The notes under the pieces were generated by a model. It was not told the DNA's origin. It made no database searches and saw nothing but the letters and a program-made list of their open reading frames with translations. Of a stretch of 64,000 nucleotides of DNA, positions 50,189-59,607 are shown piece after piece (the first letter of the stretch is position 1; each line of letters opens with the position of its first letter). The DNA comes from Streptomyces lavendulae subsp. lavendulae (lineage in GTDB: Bacteria; Actinomycetota; Actinomycetes; Streptomycetales; Streptomycetaceae). Where the stretch lies: contig NZ_CP024985.1 in assembly GCF_002803845.1 (NCBI RefSeq), positions 5,777,501 through 5,841,500 of the forward strand. The letters run 5' to 3'. The translations under genes and the position numbers were made by a program.

Positions 50189-51550
50189 ATGGACAAGCAG
50201 CAGGAATTCGTCCTCCGGACGCTGGAGGAGCGGGACATCCGCTTCGTGCGCCTGTGGTTCACCGACGTGCTCGGCTTCCTCAAGTCCGTCGCGGTCGCCC
50301 CGGCCGAGCTGGAGCAGGCCTTCGACGAGGGCATCGGCTTCGACGGCTCGGCCATCGAGGGCTTCGCCCGGGTCTACGAGTCCGACATGATCGCCAAGCC
50401 GGACCCGAGCACCTTCCAGATACTGCCGTGGCGCGCCGAGGCCCCCGGGACCGCCCGGATGTTCTGCGACATCCTGATGCCGGACGGCTCCCCGTCCTTC
50501 GCGGACCCGCGCTACGTCCTCAAGCGCATCCTGGCCAAGACCTCCGACCTGGGCTTCACCTTCTACACCCACCCGGAGATCGAGTTCTTCCTGCTGAAGG
50601 ACAAGCCGCTGGACGGCTCCCGCCCGGTGCCGGCGGACAACTCCGGCTACTTCGACCACACTCCGCAGAACGTCGGCATGGACTTCCGCCGCCAGGCGAT
50701 CACCATGCTCGAATCCATGGGCATCTCGGTGGAGTTCAGCCACCACGAGGGGGCCCCGGGCCAGCAGGAGATCGACCTCCGCTACGCCGACGCCCTCTCG
50801 ACGGCCGACAACATCATGACGTTCCGCCTGGTCATGAAGCAGGTCGCCCTGGAACAGGGGGTCCAGGCCACCTTCATGCCCAAGCCCTTCTCGGAGTACC
50901 CGGGCTCGGGCATGCACACCCACCTGTCCCTCTTCGAGGGCGACCGCAACGCCTTCTACGAGTCGGGCGCCGAGTACCAGCTCTCCAAGGTCGGCCGCTC
51001 CTTCATCGCGGGCCTCCTCAGGCACGCCGCGGAGACGGCGGCGGTCACCAACCAGTGGGTCAACTCCTACAAGCGCATCTGGGGCGGCTCCTCCCGCACG
51101 GCCGGCTCCGGCGGCGAGGCCCCTTCGTACATCTGCTGGGGCCACAACAACCGCTCGGCGCTGATCCGAGTCCCGATGTACAAGCCGGGCAAGACGGGTT
51201 CCTCCCGGGTCGAGGTCCGCTCGATCGACTCGGGCGCCAACCCGTACCTCACCTACGCGGTCCTCCTCGCGGCGGGCCTCAAGGGCATCGAGGAGGGCTA
51301 CGAACTCCCGGCGGGCGCCGACGACGACGTCTGGGCCCTCTCCGACGCCGAACGCCGCGCCATGGGCATCGAACCCCTCCCGCAGAACCTCGGCGAGGCC
51401 ATCTCCCTGATGGAACGCAGCGAACTGGTCGCCGAAACCCTCGGCGAACACGTCTTCGACTTCTTCCTCCGCAACAAGAAGCAGGAGTGGGAGGAGTACC
51501 GGAGCGAGGTCACGGCCTTCGAACTCCGCAAGAACCTGCCCGTTCTGTAG
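50189..51550 (+). CDS. glnA2: GlnA2-type glutamine synthetase-like ligase
   Basis: A 453-residue type I glutamine synthetase-fold enzyme. GFDGSAIEGF, THPEIEFFL, EYPGSGMHTHLSLF (ATP/metal) and NNRSALIRVP are present. Two features set it apart from GlnA: the glutamate flap is longer (IWGGSSRTAGSGGEAPSYIC in place of a short LVPGYEAP loop), and the Tyr adenylylated in GlnA (NLYDLP) is replaced by Trp in DDDVWALS. Streptomyces GlnA2 is known as a gamma-glutamylpolyamine synthetase in polyamine use, and this context (next to glnE, separated by PIG-L genes) agrees with that orthologue. The start is ATG 50189. Confidence 0.85.
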   Translation: MDKQQEFVLRTLEERDIRFVRLWFTDVLGFLKSVAVAPAELEQAFDEGIGFDGSAIEGFARVYESDMIAKPDPSTFQILPWRAEAPGTARMFCDILMPDGSPSFADPRYVLKRILAKTSDLGFTFYTHPEIEFFLLKDKPLDGSRPVPADNSGYFDHTPQNVGMDFRRQAITMLESMGISVEFSHHEGAPGQQEIDLRYADALSTADNIMTFRLVMKQVALEQGVQATFMPKPFSEYPGSGMHTHLSLFEGDRNAFYESGAEYQLSKVGRSFIAGLLRHAAETAAVTNQWVNSYKRIWGGSSRTAGSGGEAPSYICWGHNNRSALIRVPMYKPGKTGSSRVEVRSIDSGANPYLTYAVLLAAGLKGIEEGYELPAGADDDVWALSDAERRAMGIEPLPQNLGEAISLMERSELVAETLGEHVFDFFLRNKKQEWEEYRSEVTAFELRKNLPVL

Positions 51551-51566
51551 GGCCCCGTTTCACCCC

Positions 51567-51603
51567 CCTCCGGGCCGCCGGTCGTCGACCGGCGGCCCGG
51601 AGG
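51567..51603. terminator. perfect hairpin after glnA2
   Basis: Two 18-bp arms (51567-51584 and 51586-51603) are perfectly complementary around one base, between the convergent glnA2 and PIG-L genes, 16 bp after the glnA2 stop. Confidence 0.85.
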
Positions 51604-51699
51604 TGTGTCCGGGGTGGGTGGGTCAGGGTGTGGTGCAGGTGAAGGTGACCTGGTCGCTGCGGGCCGTCAGGTCGGCGGAGGGGCCTGCCCGCCGGGAGG

Positions 51700-53784
51700 T
51701 CAGGACGGTGCGGCCGGGGCGACGGCCGGATGCCAGGTGGCGGGGGGCGCGGCCGGCCGGGTCGTCGCGGTGTGGAGCAGGGCGTCCAGGCCCAGGACGG
51801 CGGTCGTGGTGGTGCCCGCGGGGCCGAGGACCGCCGCGGGGGCGCCCGCGTACAGCATCCGGGACTCGGTCCAGGCGGGCGGCCCGCCGAGGGCCGCGGT
51901 GGCGACCGCACCGGTGTCGGCGCGGCCCGTCAGCACGCGGCCCGCGGCGGCGACCGCCCCGTAGCCGGCCCGGCCCCCGGACTCCCCGAGGCCGGTGACC
52001 TGCGGGGCGCCCGGACCCGCCGTGACCAGGGCGGTGCGCACCACCCCGGAGTCGGGGCGGCGGAAGTAGAGGCGGACGCCCGCGCCGTCGCGGGCCGCCG
52101 ACAGGGGCACGGTGGTGGCGGGCAGGGCGGTGGGATGGGGCCCGGTGAGCGGGGCTCCGGGGGAGGGCTGGGTCCAGGCGATGACCGACTTGGTGGTGGT
52201 GGCGTAGACGTGGCGCCGCCCGGCCGCGTCGGTGAGGGTCACGGGGTCGCTCTGCAGGTCTTCCCCGCCCAGCTGCTCCCAGTCGCCGAAGGCCCCCGAC
52301 GGCTGCTGGACCCGGGCGCGCAGGGTGCGGCGGGTGTCGCGGAGGTAGACGGTGAGCAGGCCCCGGGCGTCGGCGACGGCCGCGGGGGCGCTGATGGCGG
52401 AGGTGCCGGGTTCGTCGCCCGGCTCGGGGGTGCCGAGGGACTGCCAGGGGCCGAAGGGGCCGTCGGGCGCGGACTGGACGGCGTAGACGACCTCGCGCCG
52501 GTAGTCGGCCGGCCGGGGTCCGAGGGTGGTGCGGGTGGCGAGGACGGCGACGCGGCCGTCGGGGAGGCGGGCGGTGCCGGCGCCGGGGTCGATGCCGGTG
52601 CCCGGCAGCAGCGCGGGTCCGGTCCAGGTCCCGGCCGGGTCCCGGGACCAGAGCGCCATCCGCCCGTCGAGCGCGGCGAAGGCCCACAGGCGGCCCGGGG
52701 TGCCCTCGACGAGCCAGGAGGTGGTGTCGGCGCGGGCGTAGCGCAGGGACTGGGCCCAGTTGCGGCCGGTGGGGCTGCCCGCCACCTTGCGGTCGCCGCA
52801 GCCGGAGGGGCTGCCGCAGTAGTCGGTGCGGTCCTGCCAGGCGTACGTCTTCAGGAAGCCGATCTTGGTTTCGGCGGTCTGCGGGTCCAGCGCGTGGGGG
52901 AGGGTGCCGTTGTGGTAGCCGAGGTAGTTCTGGACGGTAAAGCGCGGCCGGTCCGTGACCCGCTCGGCGTAGGCGGCGGTGCCCGCCTGCACGAAGCGGG
53001 CGCCGTACATGTGGTCCTGGTGGTCGGTGAACTTGCCGGTGTCCGCGTACCGGTTCGGCGTCGGGTCCTGCATGCGTATCGTCGTCGGCCGGTACCGCTC
53101 CAGGATCCCGGCTATCGACTCGACGACCTGGTCCTTGGTGTACGCGAACGACTGCCGCACCGGGGTGCCGGTGGTGAGCTGGGCGCCGAGCGCCGGTATC
53201 CGGCCGTTCCACAGGCCGCGCAGGCTGTCGGGGTTGTCGCCGGCCGGGCTGCGGGCCTCGCGCAGCTGCAGCCAGACGAGGTGGACGCGGGGCCGGGCGG
53301 TGAGGACGTCGAGTTCCGCCTGTCCGCCGCCCGCGGTGGGTATGACCGTACGGGTCCACGCGCTCGTGCGGTCGCCGGTGGCCATCTGGGCGTAGGCCGA
53401 GCGGATGCCGTTCTGCCGGGCCTCCGCGTAGCGCGCGCGGTCGGCGGGCTGCTCGGGGTCCCTGGCCTCCCCGCCGTGCGCCTCGTTGCGGCCGTCGGCC
53501 TCGCCGGAGGTGAGGTAGACGGTGGTGAGGGGGAGGCCGGCGGCGAGGGACCTGCTGAGGTCGGGGTTCATGAAGAACAGGTCGTCGTCGGGGTGCGCGA
53601 CGATCTGGACCACCGTGCCGGAGGTGGTGCTTGCGGGGAGGGCCGGGCCCCGGCCGGGCCGGTCGGTCTGGGTGGCCTCGGCCGAGGTCTGCCGGCCGGT
53701 GGCGATGGAGAGCGCGCCGGAGGCGCCCACGGTGAGCATGGGCACCACGGCCGCGAGGAGGAAGCGGCGGCGGGATACGGGCAT
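51700..53784 (-). CDS. secreted PIG-L family deacetylase with C-terminal beta-propeller-like domain
   Basis: A 694-residue exported protein. The N-terminus is a Tat-like signal (SRRRFLLAAVVPMLTVGASG). Residues about 55-310 are a PIG-L (LmbE) de-N-acetylase: QIVAHPDDDLFFMNPDLSRS with the zinc-binding His-Pro-Asp-Asp and, at about 250, DHQDHMYGARF with the other His ligand. Residues about 350-690 have repeated short strands ending in motifs such as GRVAVLATRTTLG and AGRRHVYATTTKSVIAWTQP, like lectin or sialidase-type beta-propellers. Cytosolic relatives act on GlcNAc-inositol; an exported one more likely deacetylates an external amino sugar. It is a close paralogue of the next gene. Confidence 0.88.
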   Translation of the reverse strand: MPVSRRRFLLAAVVPMLTVGASGALSIATGRQTSAEATQTDRPGRGPALPASTTSGTVVQIVAHPDDDLFFMNPDLSRSLAAGLPLTTVYLTSGEADGRNEAHGGEARDPEQPADRARYAEARQNGIRSAYAQMATGDRTSAWTRTVIPTAGGGQAELDVLTARPRVHLVWLQLREARSPAGDNPDSLRGLWNGRIPALGAQLTTGTPVRQSFAYTKDQVVESIAGILERYRPTTIRMQDPTPNRYADTGKFTDHQDHMYGARFVQAGTAAYAERVTDRPRFTVQNYLGYHNGTLPHALDPQTAETKIGFLKTYAWQDRTDYCGSPSGCGDRKVAGSPTGRNWAQSLRYARADTTSWLVEGTPGRLWAFAALDGRMALWSRDPAGTWTGPALLPGTGIDPGAGTARLPDGRVAVLATRTTLGPRPADYRREVVYAVQSAPDGPFGPWQSLGTPEPGDEPGTSAISAPAAVADARGLLTVYLRDTRRTLRARVQQPSGAFGDWEQLGGEDLQSDPVTLTDAAGRRHVYATTTKSVIAWTQPSPGAPLTGPHPTALPATTVPLSAARDGAGVRLYFRRPDSGVVRTALVTAGPGAPQVTGLGESGGRAGYGAVAAAGRVLTGRADTGAVATAALGGPPAWTESRMLYAGAPAAVLGPAGTTTTAVLGLDALLHTATTRPAAPPATWHPAVAPAAPS

Positions 53785-53985
53785 CGGTCACGCCTTGAGG
53801 TCGTTCCGGACGGGCAGGAAGAACCGCTGTGCAGTCAGTGAGAGGCCAAATCGGGGGAGTTGGTTCACCGATTTCGCCGATGACGCGTGCTTTCCGGAAA
53901 TGACCGGTTGTGATGGTGCCCGGTGGGGCGCGGGCGTGCACAAGTGACCGGATGGTGGACCTGGTTGGCGGGCCCGGAACGCAAA

Positions 53986-54008
53986 CAACACCCCGAGGAG
54001 GGGTGTTG
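53986..54008 (-). terminator. terminator after the upstream PIG-L gene
   Basis: CAACACCCC and GGGGTGTTG form a perfect 9-bp stem with a GAGGA loop. On the minus strand it is followed by TTTGCGTT, as in an intrinsic terminator, 60 bp beyond the stop of the gene at 54068-56398. Confidence 0.75.
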
Positions 54009-54067
54009 AGGGCGGTATGTGGCTTGAGTGCGTTTATGGGACGTTACGAGAGCCTGCGGGTGTTTCG

Positions 54068-56398
54068 CTACGGGGCCGTGCTGCGCGGGCCCACCGGCTG
54101 CCACGGCGCCAGGTACGCGTCGGCCTCGTCCGCCGACGAGGTCACGTAGAGGCGCGCGTCGAGCCCGACCACCGCCAGGCTGACCATGTTCTTCCCGGTC
54201 ATCGTGCTGGACGGCGCGCCGGCGAACATCAGCGGCGAGCGCTGCCAGGGCTGCCCGATGCCCACGTCCGAGCCGAGCCGCCCGCCCGCCGTGCGGCCCG
54301 CCAGCACGTGTCCGCTCGCCGTCACCGAACCGAAGCCCTGGAGCCCGCCGAGGTCGGTGAGGTTGTTGACCTTCAGGCCGCCTTCGCCCGTCATCAGGGC
54401 GGTGCGGACGTTGCCGGAGCCGGGCTTGCGGAACCACAGCCGCACCCCGCCCTCGCGGGCCTCGGCCGTCAGCGGGAGCGTGGTCTCGGGCAGCCCGGTG
54501 TGGGTGGCCGGGCCCAGCGGTGCGCCCGGTTCCGGCTGCGCCCAGCCGATCACCGTCTTGGTGGTGGCGGCGAACACCATCCGGCGCCCGGCCCCGTCGG
54601 TCGCGGTGGCCGGGGTGCCGTGCAGGTCGCTCCCGCCGTGGTTCTCCCAGGGGCCCCAGCTCCCGTCGGCCCGCTGGGCGCGGCCCCGCAGGCCGGAGGC
54701 GCCGTCGCGGACGTAGACGGCCGCCAGTCCGCTGCCGTCGACGGACACGGCCGGGGCGCTGATGTCGGAGGTCCAGGTGTCGTCGGCGGCCTCGGGGGTG
54801 CCGAGGGACTGCCACTCCCCGAACTCCTCGGAGCCGGGGTCGCGTTGGACGGCGTAGACCACCTCGCGGCGGTAGTCGGCGGGCCGGGCGCCGAAGGTGG
54901 TGCGGGTGCCGAAGGCGGCTATCCGGCCGTCCGGCAGGGTGACCGTGGAGATCCCCTGGTCCATGCCGGTGCCCGGGAGCAGGCGGGGGCCGCTCCAGCT
55001 GCCGATCAGGCCGGCGCGGTGCCAGACGGCGACCTGGCCGTCGAGCACCTTGAACGCCCACAGGCCGTGGTCCCGGTCGGAGGTCAGCCAGGAGGTGCTG
55101 GTGTCGCGGGCGTAGTTGATGGAGTCCGTCCAGCGGTTGCCGGAGGGGTGGTCGGCGACCTTGAGGTCACCGCACCCGGCCTCGCTGCCGCAGTGGTTCT
55201 GCCGGTCGAGCCAGGCGTAGGTGTCCAGGATGTCCAGCTTCTCCTTGGCCTCGCCGGGGTCCAGGGCGAGGGGGAGGGAGCTGTTGAAGTAGCCGACGTA
55301 GTTCTGCACGGCGAAGTGCGGGCGGTCCTTGACCTCCCGGGCGTAGGCCTCGGCGGCCATCTGCACGAACCGGGCGCCGTAGAAGTGGTCCTGGTGGTCG
55401 GTGTACCGCTTGGTGTCCGGGAAGCGGCCGGGGGTCGGGTCCTGCATCCGGATCGTCGTCGGGCGGTAGGTCTCCAGGACGCCCTCGATCGTGCGGACGA
55501 CCTGCTCCTTGGTGTACGTGAACCGCTGCTTGACCGGGGTGCCGGAGGCGAGCATCGACTCCAGGTGCGGGACCCGGCCGTCCCACAGGCCGTGGAGGCT
55601 GTCGGGGGCGTCGCCGTAGACGTTGCCCGCCTCGCGCATCTGCAGCCAGACGAGGCTGACCTCGGGCTTGGCCTCCAGGACGTCGACCTCGGCGTGCCCG
55701 CCGCCCTTGGTGGCCACGACGGTGCGCTTCCAGGGGCTGCTGCGGTCGCCGGTGGCCATCTTGGCGTAGGCGGCGCGGATGCCGTTCTGCCGGGCCTCGG
55801 CGTAGGCGGGCTTGTTGGGCGCGGTGGTGGCCTGCTTGGCGGCGCCGGCGTTGATGCCGTCGGCCTCGCCGGAGGTGAGGTAGACGGAGGTCACGGGGTG
55901 GCCGGCGGCTATGGAGTATCGCAGGTCCGGGTTCATGAAGTACAGGTCGTCGTCGGGGTGCGCGACGATCTGCAGTACCCGCCCGGGGTCGGGGGTGCCG
56001 GCCGCGGTGGCGGTGGTCAGCCGGGAGTCGGCGCCGGTGGGCGCGTCGAGCGCGGCGTAGGCCTCGTTGCCGCGGAGCACGAGCATCCCGGCGGCCGTGG
56101 CGGCCGCGCAGGCGGCGACGGCCTTGACGATCCGGGCCCGGTGCAGCGCGGGGTGCGCGGGCCGGTGGTGGGCGGGCCGGCCGGAGGGGTACGCGGCCGG
56201 GGCCGGACCGGTGGCCTGGCGGGGAACCCGGGGGCCGCCGGAACCGCCGCGGGGTCCGTTCGCGTCGTCCACGGCGTCGGTCGCCTCCGGCTCGGGCCGC
56301 GGTGTCGCCCCGCTGGAGGCCGGCTGGTGCGCGGCGGGCCGGCGCGGGGGCGGGACGGAGGGCGGCGTCGGGGCGGAGAACGGACGTCCTTCGGACAT
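54068..56398 (-). CDS. membrane-anchored PIG-L family deacetylase with beta-propeller-like domain (paralogue)
   Basis: A 776-residue protein. A Pro/Ala-rich cytosolic stretch of about 85 residues precedes a helix at about 90-115 (VKAVAACAAATAAGMLVL), so it is anchored rather than Tat-exported. The PIG-L domain (about 145-410) has QIVAHPDDDLYFMNPDLRYS and TDHQDHFYGARF; LTSGEADG and YRPTTIRMQDPTPGR are identical or nearly so in the paralogue. The C-terminal 350 residues repeat the beta-propeller-like strands. RBS GAGGAG precedes the start. The two genes have separate transcription signals: a terminator and 280 bp lie between them. Confidence 0.88.
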   Translation of the reverse strand: MSEGRPFSAPTPPSVPPPRRPAAHQPASSGATPRPEPEATDAVDDANGPRGGSGGPRVPRQATGPAPAAYPSGRPAHHRPAHPALHRARIVKAVAACAAATAAGMLVLRGNEAYAALDAPTGADSRLTTATAAGTPDPGRVLQIVAHPDDDLYFMNPDLRYSIAAGHPVTSVYLTSGEADGINAGAAKQATTAPNKPAYAEARQNGIRAAYAKMATGDRSSPWKRTVVATKGGGHAEVDVLEAKPEVSLVWLQMREAGNVYGDAPDSLHGLWDGRVPHLESMLASGTPVKQRFTYTKEQVVRTIEGVLETYRPTTIRMQDPTPGRFPDTKRYTDHQDHFYGARFVQMAAEAYAREVKDRPHFAVQNYVGYFNSSLPLALDPGEAKEKLDILDTYAWLDRQNHCGSEAGCGDLKVADHPSGNRWTDSINYARDTSTSWLTSDRDHGLWAFKVLDGQVAVWHRAGLIGSWSGPRLLPGTGMDQGISTVTLPDGRIAAFGTRTTFGARPADYRREVVYAVQRDPGSEEFGEWQSLGTPEAADDTWTSDISAPAVSVDGSGLAAVYVRDGASGLRGRAQRADGSWGPWENHGGSDLHGTPATATDGAGRRMVFAATTKTVIGWAQPEPGAPLGPATHTGLPETTLPLTAEAREGGVRLWFRKPGSGNVRTALMTGEGGLKVNNLTDLGGLQGFGSVTASGHVLAGRTAGGRLGSDVGIGQPWQRSPLMFAGAPSSTMTGKNMVSLAVVGLDARLYVTSSADEADAYLAPWQPVGPRSTAP

Positions 56399-56440
56399 GG
56401 GGCTCCTCGCAACCGGTCGGACGGGGACCGGGCCCCTGAC

Positions 56441-56500
56441 GCATAGATCTAAAAGTAACCAGAAAATCTGATAATCCGCCTCATGATATTCGCCACGACA
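56441..56500. promoter_or_regulatory. AT-rich divergent promoter region
   Basis: About 60 bp with many A/T bases (for example AGATCTAAAAGTAACCAG, CATGATATTC) stand out in the 208-bp gap between the second PIG-L gene and glnE. The palindrome CAGAAAATCTG lies inside. Promoters for one or both genes are expected here, but no pair of boxes is convincing. Confidence 0.4.
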
Positions 56501-56606
56501 CGCCGGTGAGTCGAACGCCTGCTCCGGCTAGGCTCGCCCCAGGCCGGCCACCACCACCGGCAGCGCCGGCGGACCACCGGCGGCGACGCACTCGGGAGGC
56601 GGCGGG

Positions 56607-59594
56607 ATGACAGTCCCGGGACGCAGGAGCAGCACCTTCATCCGACTGCTGCGCAGCGGGTTCACCGACCCGTCCGCCGCGGCCCGGCTCCTCGACGCCG
56701 ACGCGCTGGCCGCCGTACGCGCCGACCCGGTGCTCCTCGACGCCCTCGGCGCCACCGCCGACCCCGACCTCGCCCTCCTCGGCCTCGTCCGGCTCGCCGA
56801 GGCCCAGCCGGCCGAGGAGCTGCCCCTGCTCCTCGACACCCTGGTCAGCGCCAAACCCCTGCGCGACCGCCTCCTCGGCGTCCTCGGCGCCTCCGAGGCC
56901 CTCGGAGACCACCTCGCCCGCCACCCCCGCGACTGGCAGGCCCTGGTCACCTACGAGGCCGCCGACCTGCACCCCGGCCTCGCCGAGTTCGAGCAGGGCC
57001 TCGCCGACGCCCACGACCCCGTCGCGCTGCGCGTCGCCTACCGCCGCTGCCTCCTGTCCATCGCCGCCCGCGACGTCTGCGGCACCACCGACGTCGCCCA
57101 GGCCGCCGCCGAACTCGCCGACCTCGCCACCGCCACCCTCCGCGCCGCCCTGCGCATCGCCACGGCCGCCGCCCCCGAGGACGCGCGCCAGTGCCGGCTC
57201 GCCGTCATCGCCATGGGCAAGTGCGGCGGCAACGAACTCAACTACGTCTCCGACGTGGACGTGATCTTCGTCGGTGAAGCCGCCAACGGCACCGACGAGG
57301 GCAAGGGCGTCCAGGCCGCCACCCGCCTCGCCTCCCACCTGATGCGGATCTGCTCCGAGACCACCGTCGAGGGCACCATCTGGCCCGTCGACGCCAACCT
57401 CCGCCCCGAGGGCCGCAACGGCCCCCTGGTCCGCACCCTCTCCTCCCACCTCGCCTACTACCAGCGCTGGGCCAAGACCTGGGAGTTCCAGGCCCTGCTC
57501 AAGGCCCGCGCGGTCGCCGGCGACGAGGGTCTCGGCGCCGAGTACATCGCGGCCATAACCCCCCTGGTCTGGCAGGCCGCCGAACGCGAGAACTTCGTCG
57601 CCGACGTCCAGAAGATGCGCCGCCGCGTCGTCGACAACATCCCGGCCGCCCAGATCGAGCGCGAGCTCAAACTCGGCCCCGGCGGCCTGCGCGACGTCGA
57701 GTTCGCCGTCCAGCTGCTCCAGCTCGTCCACGGCCGCAGCGACGCCACCCTGCACTCCGGCACCACCCTCGACGCCCTGCACGCCCTGGCCGCCGGGGGC
57801 TACGTCGGCCGCGCCGACGCCGCCCAGCTCAACGACGCGTACCGGTTCCTGCGCTCCATGGAGCACCGCATCCAGCTCTACCGGCTGCGCCGCACCCACC
57901 TCGTCCCCGAGGACGAGGCCGACCTGCGCCGCCTCGGCCGCTCCCTCGGCCTGCGCACCGAACCCGTCGCCGAACTCAACAAGGCCTGGCGCCGGCACGC
58001 CTCCGCCGTCCGCCGCCTCCACGAGAAGCTCTTCTACCGGCCCCTGCTCGACGCCGTTGCCCAGCTCGCCCCCGGCGAGACCAGGCTCTCCCCCCGCGCC
58101 GCCGGCCAGCGCCTCGAAGCCCTCGGCTACGCCGACCCGGCCTCCGCCCTGCGCCACCTCGAAGCCCTCGCCTCCGGCGTCAGCCGCAAGGCCGCGATCC
58201 AGCGCACCCTGCTGCCCGTCATGCTCGGCTGGTTCGCCGACTCCGCCGACCCGGACGCCGGGCTGCTCAACTTCCGCAAGGTCTCCGACGCCCTCGGCAA
58301 GACCCCCTGGTACCTGCGCCTGCTGCGCGACGAGGGCGCCGCCGCCGAGAACCTCGCCCGCGTCCTGTCCGCCGGACGCCTCGCCCCCGACCTCCTCATG
58401 CGCGCCCCCGAGGCCGTCGCCCTGCTCGGCGACGCCGGAGGCCTGGAACCGCGGACCCACGAGGCCCTCGCACAGGAGGTGCTCGCCGCCGTCGGCCGCG
58501 CCGAGAGCGGCGAGGCCGCCGTCACCGCCGCCCGCGGGGTCCGCCGCCGCGAACTCTTCCGCACCACCGCCGCCGACATCATCGCCTCCTACGGCACCGA
58601 GGACAGCCCCGCCGAAGAGGACCCCGGAGCCCTCGTCGACCGGGTCGGCGACGCCGTCTCCGACCTCACCGCCGCCACCGTCGCCGGCGCCCTGCGCGCC
58701 GCCGTCCGCGACCACTGGGGCGAGACCCTCCCCACCCGCTTCGCCGTCATCGGCGTCGGCCGCTTCGGCGGACACGAACTCGGCTACGGCTCCGACGCCG
58801 ACGTCCTGTTCGTCCACGAACCCCGCGAGGGCGTCGATGAACAGGAAGCCGCCAAGGCCGCCCAGACCGTCATCGCCGAGATGCGCCGCCTCCTACAGCT
58901 CCCCACCGCCGACCCGCCGCTGCTCATCGACGCCGACCTGCGCCCCGAGGGCCGCTCGGGACCCCTCGTGCGCACCCTGTCCTCGTACGCGGCCTACTAC
59001 CGCCGCTGGTCCCTGACCTGGGAGAGCCAGGCCCTGCTGCGCGCCGAGCCGGTCGCCGGCGACGACGACCTCGGCCGCCGCTTCATCGAGCTCATCGACC
59101 CCCTGCGCTATCCCGTCGAGGGACTCGGCGAGGACGCCGTGCGCGAGATCCGCCGGCTCAAGGCCCGGATGGAATCGGAACGGCTGCCGCGCGGCGCCGA
59201 CCCGACCCTGCACACCAAACTCGGCCGCGGCGGCCTCAGCGACGTCGAGTGGACCGTCCAGCTGATCCAGATGCGGCACGCCTGGGCCGAACCCGGCCTG
59301 CGCACCACCCGCACCCGCCAGGCCCTGGCCGCCGCCCACGCCGCCGGGCTGATCCCGACCGAGGAGGCACAGGTCCTCGACGAGGCCTGGGTACTCGCCA
59401 CCCGGGTCCGCAACGCCGTCATGCTGGTCCGCGGCCGGGCCGGGGACACCTTCCCCGCCGACGCCCGCGAACTGGCGGCCGTCGGCCGCTACCTCGGCTA
59501 CCCGGAGGGCAGGGTCGGCGAGATGCTCGACGACTACCGCCGCACCACGCGGCGCGCCCGCGCGGTGGTGGACGAGCTGTTCTACGGGTCTTAG
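56607..59594 (+). CDS. glnE: glutamine synthetase adenylyltransferase/adenylyl-removing enzyme
   Basis: A 995-residue enzyme that adenylylates and deadenylylates glutamine synthetase in response to nitrogen status. Two nucleotidyltransferase domains carry the Gly-rich loop and paired Asp: GKCGGNELNYVSDVDVIFVG at about 200 (deadenylylation half) and GRFGGHELGYGSDADVLFVH at about 717 (adenylylation half). Each is followed by the helical GlnD/PII-uridylyltransferase-associated part (LKLGPGGLRDVEFAVQLLQL, LGRGGLSDVEWTVQLIQM). Start ATG 56607 with GGGAGG eight bases before. Its true substrate, GlnA1, is not in the window; the GlnA2 nearby lacks the target Tyr. Confidence 0.96.
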   Translation: MTVPGRRSSTFIRLLRSGFTDPSAAARLLDADALAAVRADPVLLDALGATADPDLALLGLVRLAEAQPAEELPLLLDTLVSAKPLRDRLLGVLGASEALGDHLARHPRDWQALVTYEAADLHPGLAEFEQGLADAHDPVALRVAYRRCLLSIAARDVCGTTDVAQAAAELADLATATLRAALRIATAAAPEDARQCRLAVIAMGKCGGNELNYVSDVDVIFVGEAANGTDEGKGVQAATRLASHLMRICSETTVEGTIWPVDANLRPEGRNGPLVRTLSSHLAYYQRWAKTWEFQALLKARAVAGDEGLGAEYIAAITPLVWQAAERENFVADVQKMRRRVVDNIPAAQIERELKLGPGGLRDVEFAVQLLQLVHGRSDATLHSGTTLDALHALAAGGYVGRADAAQLNDAYRFLRSMEHRIQLYRLRRTHLVPEDEADLRRLGRSLGLRTEPVAELNKAWRRHASAVRRLHEKLFYRPLLDAVAQLAPGETRLSPRAAGQRLEALGYADPASALRHLEALASGVSRKAAIQRTLLPVMLGWFADSADPDAGLLNFRKVSDALGKTPWYLRLLRDEGAAAENLARVLSAGRLAPDLLMRAPEAVALLGDAGGLEPRTHEALAQEVLAAVGRAESGEAAVTAARGVRRRELFRTTAADIIASYGTEDSPAEEDPGALVDRVGDAVSDLTAATVAGALRAAVRDHWGETLPTRFAVIGVGRFGGHELGYGSDADVLFVHEPREGVDEQEAAKAAQTVIAEMRRLLQLPTADPPLLIDADLRPEGRSGPLVRTLSSYAAYYRRWSLTWESQALLRAEPVAGDDDLGRRFIELIDPLRYPVEGLGEDAVREIRRLKARMESERLPRGADPTLHTKLGRGGLSDVEWTVQLIQMRHAWAEPGLRTTRTRQALAAAHAAGLIPTEEAQVLDEAWVLATRVRNAVMLVRGRAGDTFPADARELAAVGRYLGYPEGRVGEMLDDYRRTTRRARAVVDELFYGS

Positions 59595-59607
59595 GGGGGG
59601 GCGGGGC

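Noticed and set aside
56481..58817. A 778-codon open frame opposite glnE
   Set aside because: It mirrors the glnE codons (Gly/Ala/Asp/Glu-rich) and has no start signal or family features.
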